This document shows positions 55,401 to 64,000 of a stretch of DNA of 64,000 nucleotides, one piece after another; position 1 is the stretch's first letter; every line of letters starts with the position of its first letter. The translations under genes were made by a program, and so were the position numbers. Source of the DNA: Membranipora membranacea (Eukaryota; Bryozoa; Gymnolaemata; Cheilostomatida; Membraniporidae); assembly GCA_914767715.1 (NCBI GenBank), contig OU612074.1:17842062-17906061 (forward strand), written 5' to 3'. Below the pieces are notes generated by a model. That model did no database searches. It was not told the origin of the DNA and saw only the letters and a program-made list of their open reading frames with translations.

Positions 55401-58400
55401 CTGCTACATCCCCTAGAGGGGTAATATTAGCTAGATTCTAGTTAAGCAGTCTGGAAATGTCTTTATTTTAGCTACCATCTTGTTCAATAAAGTTATGAGG
55501 TTGAGTTAATGTTAGCTAGACATAAATTTCTCAATACCAAGCCTGTGTAAAATGGCCAACAACTACCTTCTATACCAATACCTTTCTATTCAGGGCAGAT
55601 TTAAATTTATTTGATGATAGTTCAAAGAAAGCTGATAACATCATAATATTTAGAACACCCCTTCCCTCAATCGGATACTACTGAAGGTAAAGGTGATCTA
55701 AGCTATTATAGCTAACAAAGCTACTATAATACTATAATTTAGTATCTTTGTAATTATTAGAACTTGCACTGAAGGTGGCCTAATTCAAATCATGTGTGCC
55801 AATAGAATCATTATAAGTATTAGCTTTGAACAAATTAAATCATACTGGGATCAGTATTGATCTAGTTAAATTTAATCACTGAATTTAAGAGCAAAGTAAA
55901 TTTAAAAGTCTCTCACAGGTAGCTTTTTTGTTCACACAAAGGCTTTCTATTTAATTACATGGCTTTTTGTGTTATCAGTGTTTCTGATTCATCGTGACAA
56001 TTTTTGATTTGTTGTGATCCTGCAGTACTAAAGTCTATGTAACAACAATTGTCCGTGTAAGAGGTACAAAGATTGTCACACTGTCTCCATTACTAAGCAA
56101 CAATGCTACAAACCTACAATTTAGTGTCAGTCACCTACAGTCAGGTGTAATTATTAATTAGTCACTATAAGCTACAGTGGGTCTAGATCATGGTTAGTTA
56201 GGGATAGAAAGATATTATGACGATCTTACAACTTTCTTCGTTTGAAAATCTGAGCCCAGGTAATTGTGACATTTTCAAAGGGATATAGTAAAATGTTCTA
56301 TCTGATCGTATGCAATCATATCGCTAAGTTTAAGTGAACATGTATCACTCCCAAACACAATGTCTTTGGTTTGAATCCGTCAGCCATGTGCAGTTTTAAT
56401 TCATCCTCCAGCACGTCATGATCATGGCCAGCCCCGGCAGGATGAAGCCACTCCTGCGTGTTGATGAACATCTCATTCTCTCGCCCTCTGTATATTATCA
56501 GATTATCAGTATTATGACATTATGTTTTACGCTGTCCCACTCCTTGCCCGTGAGGCTGAAATTCGTCATAGGTTCACAAAAACCTGTCAAAGGGTTCAAG
56601 GCAAATTTGAGACTGCGTTTCATTGGATCTGGGCTTACAGAAGAGCACATCATGGAGCACTTTAACTAGGTTACGTTACGTCTCGTTACCTGTGGTGATA
56701 GCCGGTACCTGACAGGGAGGTGTATCGGTACTAGACTCATGTTTGCTTTCTCAGATAATATTTGAGTACAATTTGCTCTAATTAGGGTTATTAATTCACC
56801 CTCACACATTCAGTCACTGTGATAATGTCTTATTAATCACAGCTTCAGATCTTAAGATTTCTGAATTACTCCGTCCAATTGCCTATTTCCCTCTCGCTAA
56901 TAATCAGACTGAATGTCAGCACTTCCTCAAACCTGCAACAGTTGTTAAACTGAAAGCCTTTGTCATATTTAAGGCAGCATGCGTCAGCATATCTTGTGAT
57001 AAGCAGCAGTTCTTGCCCATCAGGTTACAACGCATTTTGACGGTTTTCGGGAGGCTCATATTGTGTATTTATTTGGGATAGGATTCATGTTTGGCTTTTG
57101 TTATTAAAGTTACATGAGTAGTTTTCCGAGAGCAGTGTCACCACTGAGTTGATACTAGACACGTTCATCAAAAGCAGCCACTGATTTGTTATTATGTACT
57201 GTCATATGTAGCATCAGAGCAGCAGGTTTGACTTCCAAATTTTATGCTGGTAACTTATTTGTCTGACAACTCAAAGGTTATTTCTTGGCATGTACAAGGA
57301 AGGGATGGTGTGATGCTCAGTGTTGATGTGATAGCTGTTATCACAAGATGAGCAATGTGAAGGATGGTAACCCTTCCTCATTCTCATTCATCGCCCGGTG
57401 CCATGTAGGGATGTCATGTTCAACACACTCTGCTTCCTGCAGTTGCATTTATAGACTGAATCGCAGGTTTCAGTTTAGAGATGACATACCATTACTAATC
57501 ATTAGATGAATTTCGATCCGATTTGCCCGAATTTGGAGTTGCTATCCCCTTGGCGTATCAACTTCTGGCGAGCCGGTTTGAGCATTCATTTTGTATCTTT
57601 TTATCGATTCTGATTATTTCTCTGAACTTGGTGCAAAATTAACCCACTTTTCTTTTATTATTATCAGAAGAAGGAACCGACCACCGACTTCTTATTCTGA
57701 TGTGCCGATGCTTCCTTCTAAAACTATGCTACAAAACAGCCGTAATCATCACGCTGACAACAACAATCAGCGTCCGTTTATCTCGTACCCTTTAACACCT
57801 GACGTAGTACTGTCAGCTCAAGGAGGCCACGCCTACCTGAGAGCACCTGCTGAGGCTCCAGAGGAAGTGGGCGGAGTCTATCACGAGCTGGAGGATGAAG
57901 AGGAGGATGATTATGCTGAGATACCAGCAGATGTGGAATATGCAGGTCAGTCAGTGTTATCTCTACTGTGAATTTCCCTGAATCAAAATATACCCTATGG
58001 GACGGAAATAATGCGTTTCACGTAGGCTTGTCATAGTGAAACTGATGGCTAGCTACAATACACCCAATCTGAGAAGTTCTGATAAGCTCCCACCTTTAGC
58101 CTGTGAACTTTGGTTTAGTCAACATTGAGTCATCCGGAAAACGAGCTAAACAAAATTCTAGCTGATGCTCACTTCTCTAATGTATTGTCCAGTGGATACC
58201 TCACATGGTGTTATGTTGGCTCCTGAAAGCTATATCATGACTCGACAATACTCTGCTAGGTCTAGGATTGTGTATTGTGGACCCAATGAGCTTTCCCTCT
58301 AGTTAAGAATTTTAGCTGTCTGCATTGTTGTTGCAATACAAGTTGTCCTCTCATTTTTATTGTTTATCTATTTCCATGTGCTCCTTTGATAAAATCTTAT

Positions 58401-61400
58401 TCAAAGTTGGAAAGAGAGATAAGTAAACAGAAGACCCTTTTTATATCATTGAGCCTCATGGTAGAAATGTTGTTATTATTAACCATATTTTATCCTGGGC
58501 CTGTGATACAAGATGATAAGAAAGAGTAATAAATCTAGTATTTTGGTTAGTGACTGTGCAGCTCCTTTGCCCTGGCTCAGCTTGTTCCATCTTATCTGAC
58601 ATTTAAAGACAAGATAAGATAAGATAACAGTTTATTGGTAAATCCGTCAAAGACAGCTCACAATTGCTTGAAAATGCGGCATATCAATTAAAACTTTGAT
58701 ACTGGTAGGTATAAAACTACTTTTTGATATTACAGGTAAGGACTACGCCTTCGCCTCACAGCCCGAGGAGACTGATCCTTATAAAGTAACTCTACTCTCA
58801 GCACAGGGTCAAGGTCACTACGACCCGAGATTGTCTCCCCCTACAGATTATAATGGATATAGTAGTCCAGGTGCTTCTGCTCCACAGGTAAATGAAATAC
58901 AATATGATATAAGATCTCAATATTGTTAGTTTCTGTGTTATGCACTTCACTCGAAAAAATTTGAAGAAACCTACACCAGTGATATGCATTGCAGCCAAAT
59001 TATTTTTAATATCACTGGACTCATAATTTGCTCCATTTAAATGCTATGACTAGGTAAGTCAATGCAGTAGCAAGCTAGCAAAAGGTGCCACTATAGCAAG
59101 AGTTATCTACTCACACACATTAAGAGGACAACTCTGCATTGCTCAGAAAAATGTACTGGTGATAAATGAGATTTTACATCTTCACATGGCCAATGACCTC
59201 TGATAAATGTGGTGACCCTCTGATCTGAATGGACTCAAGTTCTTTACTGATGCTGATTGATTGAAGGGGGGGGGGGGGGACAGTAATTAAGCCCCACTAT
59301 TGGAGCCAATCCTTCAGCTGTGCTCTTAGCACAAATGCCTGTTTCAGATTCACATACAGTCTCCAATCATTAACCAATCACTGCAAGAACCTTAGCTCCA
59401 TGTAGGATAGTACCACCAGATCAACTTTGATCCAGTTCATGTGTTCCAAATTGCACACCCTGAACTGCCTGCGGCCTATCAGTTGGAGGAGCAACTCAAA
59501 ATGCAGGCAATCGGGATCAATCTTGCTCTAGATTGTATGTTAGTTTAAGCGCTTAAAATTCGCCAGTAAAGCTGGTAGTAGCATTTCATTATAAACTACA
59601 TTCCCAACAAGTGGTGATAATGAAATGCTACTACCAGCTATCCTGGCAAAATTTAAGCGCTTAAATTAGAATGTACGTGTCATTTATCTCATACTTATCT
59701 CATATCATTGTTATTTAGATACGTAACAGTAGAGGAAGTATAGATGCCCACACAGAGAATAGTTATAGTGATCCTACAGCTGTGTCTGATGACAGAGGAG
59801 AGGATCATTACTCAATGCCTTGTGATGTCATCAAGGTCGAGGAGTTACCTCCCTCGTCTGACTCTGCAGCTGCTGCTGATAATAGGGTAATTATATATAT
59901 GATATGATTGGACAATCTTATCTATAATATGATAGGCCAGTCCTACTTATGATGCATTTTTAATTATTTGCTTAGGATTTCTGTCTACCGTATTGGCAAA
60001 AAATTGGGGGCAACAATTTTGAGGAGATTGAATAAAGGGTGTTTAATTTGTTGAAAACCTGGTAGTGATCCCGTGTGCCAAGAAGCAGCCATAGCCTGGG
60101 ACCTGGGTTCATCGTTAACATGGGAGGGAGGCCTTCAATCCCACCCTCAAATAATATCCAGACTTATTTCTATGTGATCTTTAATCTAACTTTTAAGTTC
60201 CGAACAAAACATAATGAGCAATAGACTTTCGGCATACCTTAATTTTCATCTAATGTAATGAATATTGGCTACTCTTCTCGAAACACTTGCAATTACCACT
60301 CCAAGCCCTTAACAGTGTTTGAGATGGCAATCGCGGCCGTAGACCGATCCCCATCCTGAACGCTGTTATGGGCTGGCTCTGGTAATTACAAATGAGGTAG
60401 GCTACAGCTAATTCGATGATGGTTCTTTTTTCCAGTTGTATTTTGAAGTCAGCAAATGCACTAGTAGATCTAAATGAGATCTGAGATAAGGTAGTTAAGT
60501 TTTGAAGGTTCTATCTATGTTCAAACAACTTATAAGTAGCACAAACTCAGTGAGTGTCTTAGTTTGAGGGATCCAGCGACTGCTAGTGGGTTTTGTGGCA
60601 TCCTACCACAGAATGTATTGGTAATAGAGAATTTTCTAAGCTCGAATTGAAGCCTATGTTCGGAGTTTTCCTCTCTCCAGTTTGGCACTCGTAGCCCATG
60701 CAGTATAGGAAAATTTTTTGATAATGCCGGTGCTGAATCAAATAGAATCTTTTTCTTATTACAAGCAGTTTTCAATATAAGCCCAATTTAGCTGTTTTTC
60801 TCTATGCTGCCTGGGTTAAAAGTACCGAACTAGAGGAAGGACAACTCCCAACATAGACTTTTATTCAAGCTCAGAAAAATGTCTATTAAATCCCACAGGC
60901 TGCTGTTTGAGCCCCCAAACTGGGAGTGACATAAATATGGACACCTTTTTGTTTGACCTTTTAACCTTACATGTTGGTGACAGCTAATAATGTTTGGTCT
61001 TTTATTATCTGGCCATTTTCGGAACCCATAATCATATGTTTGCTGTGACAAGGGCCAGAGTCTGTTTGTTCTAACTATAACGAATTTAGATTTATATTCA
61101 AGTCATACTTTGTATAACACTCTCCAGTGCTGCAATTTGAAGCTAGTTGCATCAATAGTGCCATCAATTGAAATGGAATTATCTGTTAGTTGAAGGCAGA
61201 TTATTGTCATTGCCCCTCTCCCCACATACTTGTAAATGATCATAAGATAGCAACTGCCTCAATGAACAGAAGAGTTATTTCTAATGTGTGTAACCAGGCT
61301 AGTCTTGTTTATTGGAGGTAGGATTAACCCTTGTTCTCACTCATGATTACTACCTGTGTTCGCTTTCATCCTATTCTTTATTTTCAATTCTATCTATCTA

Positions 61401-61966
61401 ACCCATTTTCATGGTTAAACTCTCTGTTATGTTTCACGGAGAAAATTAATATTTTACCATAATGATAAGGGTTAGCCTTGATAGTGACTTACAGTTCGTA
61501 GGATCTTAGATATTGTGCAAATGGTCAAAGGGCAGAATCAAATAAAGAGTTGTTATTCATAAATATTAATGCTAAAATTGTCTTCTCTTTGCGCATGAAT
61601 AGACAAATCTATAGCTTATAGCAAGCGTTATATCATCATTGGCTATCAAGAACATGTTTTCTTCCTTGGTGCTGCTACTCCATATAATAAATGATCATAT
61701 AAGGCCTTTTCAGTTTGCGGTCCCATAACATACAGTTTCATAATTCTATAGTTTCTTACAACTCCGCATAGCTCCATAGACAGATAGACAGTTTAAATAT
61801 CCAAATTTGTAAATTTCTAATTATTTATTTACAGAATGTAGAGTATGACATTCCACCGGAGACTTACGCAGCCCTGAATAAGCCTCCCCAGTATAATCCT
61901 TCTGTGGATCTTATAGACAATGAGTTATATGAGGATGAGAAGAAACCTAGCGGCAGCAACTCATGA
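49435..61966 (+). CDS. Type I membrane receptor-like protein: galactose-lectin (SUEL)-like ectodomain, TM helix, Tyr-rich tail with ITAM-spaced motif
   Basis: Exons: 49435..49525, 49762..50115, 50372..50734, 50987..51094, 52664..52805, 57668..57945, 58736..58887, 59719..59886, 61835..61966; phases match, 1,788 bases, 595 residues. Residues 1-30 form a signal peptide (IVFIILLQVTTVIS). Residues 31-148 have eight cysteines in the order of the sea-urchin-egg/rhamnose lectin fold (GRLDC, SQHC, NVVC, RLRCSGKQSC, final HRC), though diverged. Residues 149-269 have several N-x-S/T sites and a pattern that could be CUB-like (SCKCVIV, DNITFYL). A Ser/Thr stalk follows, then a transmembrane helix about 324-348 with CLRKRR as stop-transfer. 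The ~245-residue cytoplasmic tail holds YHEL-x7-YAEI, plus YSDP, YSMP, YDIP and YAAL. AATAAA lies at 62086. It is probably a signalling or adhesion receptor; ligand unknown. I cannot name a family for the whole protein. Confidence 0.85.
52806..57667. other. 4.9-kb intron of the receptor gene (TM exon to tail exon)
   Basis: The largest intron of this gene; the only recognisable element is the tRNA-derived SINE at 55130. It separates the transmembrane exon from the exon with the ITAM-spaced motif. Confidence 0.6.
55130..55200 (+). repeat. tRNA-derived SINE head, family 2 (copy 2)
   Basis: GGTAGCTCAGTTGGTTAGAG then GGGTTCGAATCCCACTGTGG followed by ACTACTGATAC matches the 29440-29668 copy. The anticodon arm is shortened, so it is not a tRNA gene. 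In the 4.9-kb intron of the receptor gene. Confidence 0.6.
59543..59666. repeat. Inverted-repeat element with TTTAAGCGCTTAAA ends
   Basis: Arms of about 49 bases (…GCTGGTAGTAGCATTTCATT and AATGAAATGCTACTACCAGC…) each begin or end with the self-complementary TTTAAGCGCTTAAA. A half-copy with ACTACCAGCTATCCCAGCAA is at 41815-41850 in COX15. Confidence 0.6.
60624..60886. mobile_element. Palindromic MITE, AGACAGTTTTCTGAG family (copy 2, shorter)
   Basis: Shares TTTTCCTCTCTCCAGTTTGG and the closing TCAGAAAAATGTCTAT with the element at 15112-15628. The arms are diverged. In the last intron of the ITAM-like receptor gene. Confidence 0.65.
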
Positions 61967-63435
61967 CATCATCGCTGACACATTCTAATCTGCTGCTGAC
62001 AGTTATCGTCTCATAGTCAGCCGGAGGCTTTGAACTGTTGTTAAAGACATCTCTGAGTTGTTTGAGTCACAGTGAACTTGAATTGAATAAACTAGTACTG
62101 AATTCACTCCCACTATCAGAAATCAAGAGATGAATCTTTTTCAATATTCAACAACTTGTGCACTGCAAGCAGCTGATTGGCTCACCACTGTACCTATAAC
62201 TTATCATTACTCAGTCTTGCTAGCTAATTGATTGGCTCATTGTCTCTGACCTCATAGCCAATCACATTGTCTAGCTAACAAGAACCAAATCGCAAAACTC
62301 TTTTCCATTCTCTCATTTATCATGCGTAACAGAATTTTGCATTCTTCCAGCTCTGCATTAGTAATGGCGGTTTTGTATCCTTTTTATCCACAATGGACAA
62401 TCCCTTTCATGAAGAATTTTAGCTCAATCTAAACACCTATGCAATACATATCTTGAGTATTAATAAGTACTTTATAATTTTATTTGACTAGTTGTGTGTC
62501 CTTCTAACTCCTTGGTTCATGGGTGTGCTATTTTGTACTCTTTGCCTGTAGCTCCTGGTAGATTTTAATTTTTCCTTATCGGTTGTTTCTGGAGGTTCCC
62601 ATTCTCCGTCTTGAAATTTGATATCTGTGCATTTGAATTTAGACCTAAATAAATCAGGCTCCATATAATACAATGATTTTTTATGTGATTTGAATGTGAT
62701 TTTTTTAAATATCATTTGATATGTTTGTATTTATGTACATAATTTTCGTTCTATACTCTCACCAGGACATTTGCTTACATTTTTTTTCCAACATAATATG
62801 CATTATCAATATTTGTAGCAAATATATTAGAAAATAAAATCACAATGATGGAATTATTTCATCCTAAGTATGTGGTAATATCACAGACCCTCTGTGTAGA
62901 TAATATTGAAGCAGCAGTTCGATGGGCTTTTACAGAACAGTCAACTCAAAAGCCCACATCTACAGCGTGTTTTGGTAGGAGGGGGCAATAACTAACGCAA
63001 TCAATCATTTGTATCCAATTTAATCAAATCTGGAATAACTACATCAAGACTAGTTGTGCCGAAAAATGCTCTGGTCTGTGGATAGCCTCAAAAAAATGTT
63101 CACAGGTATCAAAGTAGAATAGTAGAGATGAGTGAGTAAGTAAGGATAAGTGAGCTGTGGCCTGAGTATATGATATACGGTTTAGTTACTGTAAGTTAGT
63201 AGGTTAATAGTCGAAACTGTGTCTAATATGTAAGGTTAGCCCAAGGTCTTTGACTCCTTGGTTACCCAATGTGTTTGCACCAACCTGATTGGCTGTTGTC
63301 ACCGCAGCAACGGCAATCAGAGCAAAAGCATGTGCTAATATAAAGTATAACTAGAAGTTCTTATTAGAACCGGTTGTTACCCATTCATACATTCCAGATC
63401 TGATGGATTCACAGTGCGAAAGCTACGCTCATGTT
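61967..63435. other. Receptor-gene 3' UTR and convergent intergenic region
   Basis: AATAAA at 62086-62091 is the likely polyadenylation signal. The remainder shows no gene or repeat I can support. Confidence 0.5.
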
Positions 63436-63668
63436 TTACCAAGCACTTGACCAGTAGATATGTACAAATAGAGTCAGACCGGCCAGTATCGCAGCAAATA
63501 TCGAGCACATCCAGGCCTCGAGCTCGTTCTCATTGAGACTCCTGTGATCTCTCAGTCTGTTATACTCCTCAGCGTGAGTCTCTGCTGATCTCACACTCGT
63601 CTCGATACCCAAAATCCACAGCGCTATTCTGATGTGAGGCTTGCGTGACTTAACCCTCTTATCATATT
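63436..63668 (-). CDS. Last exon of an unidentified, probably tail-anchored membrane protein
   Basis: Reverse-strand exon opening after a TTTCATCCTAG acceptor with two bases completing a codon (phase 1), then an open frame to TAA at 63438..63436. It encodes about 77 residues. A basic stretch (DKRVKSRKPHIR) and a charged helical segment (SVRSAETHAEEYNRLRDH) precede a C-terminal hydrophobic helix (MCSIFAAILAGLTLFVHIYW) that ends five residues before the stop. This is the layout of a single-pass or tail-anchored protein. Base composition is richer in GC than the surroundings, as in the other real exons here. Upstream exons should lie at higher coordinates; I could not identify one convincingly before 64000. 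The gene converges on the receptor gene ending at 61966. Family not recognised. Confidence 0.6.
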
Positions 63669-64000
63669 CTAGGATGAAAGATGAGGAAAAAATACGAAGG
63701 TTGCAAAATCTGGTGGCATTGTGATGATAATATCATTTAGTACGGTTTATTTCATGTCTGACTAGTCTTCCTATTCACTGATGCATTCTTGCATTGCAAA
63801 CGATTGATAAAAGAGGCTACCTGCAAAGACACATCATTACAGTAGCCACGTTGTAATTGTTTTGAGGTCTAACAGTGGCCTCTCATGTCCTCCATGCAAT
63901 AACGCTTGGGAAGTTTTTCGGTTGTTTAATATCAAATGCACAGTCCACAAAGCCTAAGCAAGTTTGATACCCTCTGTGAATGCGGAGGAATACTCAAATT

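Overview
The window is nuclear DNA from an animal. It has spliced genes with GT-AG (and two GC-AG) introns, phase-1 EGF exons, tRNA-derived SINEs, a LINE, LTR remnants and many small inverted-repeat transposons in an AT-rich background. The proteins (EGF, C-type lectin and sea-urchin-egg-lectin-like domains; mitochondrial COX15 and SOD2) fit a marine invertebrate. An early-branching animal such as a sponge is my best guess, but the sequence alone does not settle this.

Layout: (1) 647-1449 minus holds the first two exons of a secreted protein that runs off the left edge. (2) 4499-36995 minus is one 19-exon gene I assembled by splice-phase matching, about 1,030 residues: signal peptide, an unrecognised Cys-rich module, a C-type lectin domain, a Thr/Pro/Ser linker, eight EGF repeats and a C-terminal region of unknown type. 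Its first two exons are homologous to those of (1), so the two are tandem paralogues. Its introns carry most of the mobile elements in the window. (3) 38983-44701 minus is COX15 (heme A synthase), nearly complete. (4) 45820-48062 plus is mitochondrial Mn superoxide dismutase, complete in five exons and head-to-head with COX15. (5) 49435-61966 plus is a nine-exon type I membrane protein with a galactose-lectin-like domain, a possible CUB-like domain, one transmembrane helix and a Tyr-rich cytoplasmic tail containing an ITAM-spaced motif. (6) 63436-63668 minus is the last exon of an unidentified tail-anchored protein.

The two mitochondrial genes sit between two sets of extracellular recognition-type genes. 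COX15 and SOD2 share a 0.9-1.1 kb divergent promoter region. The lectin/EGF proteins and the ITAM-like receptor could take part in self/non-self or microbial recognition, but that is inference from architecture.

Mobile DNA is the other main content: a degraded LINE (ORF1 plus endonuclease/RT), another LINE 3' end with a hexanucleotide tail, a defective LTR element with an integrase remnant, and several families of non-autonomous DNA transposons. For some of these the target-site duplications can be read directly.
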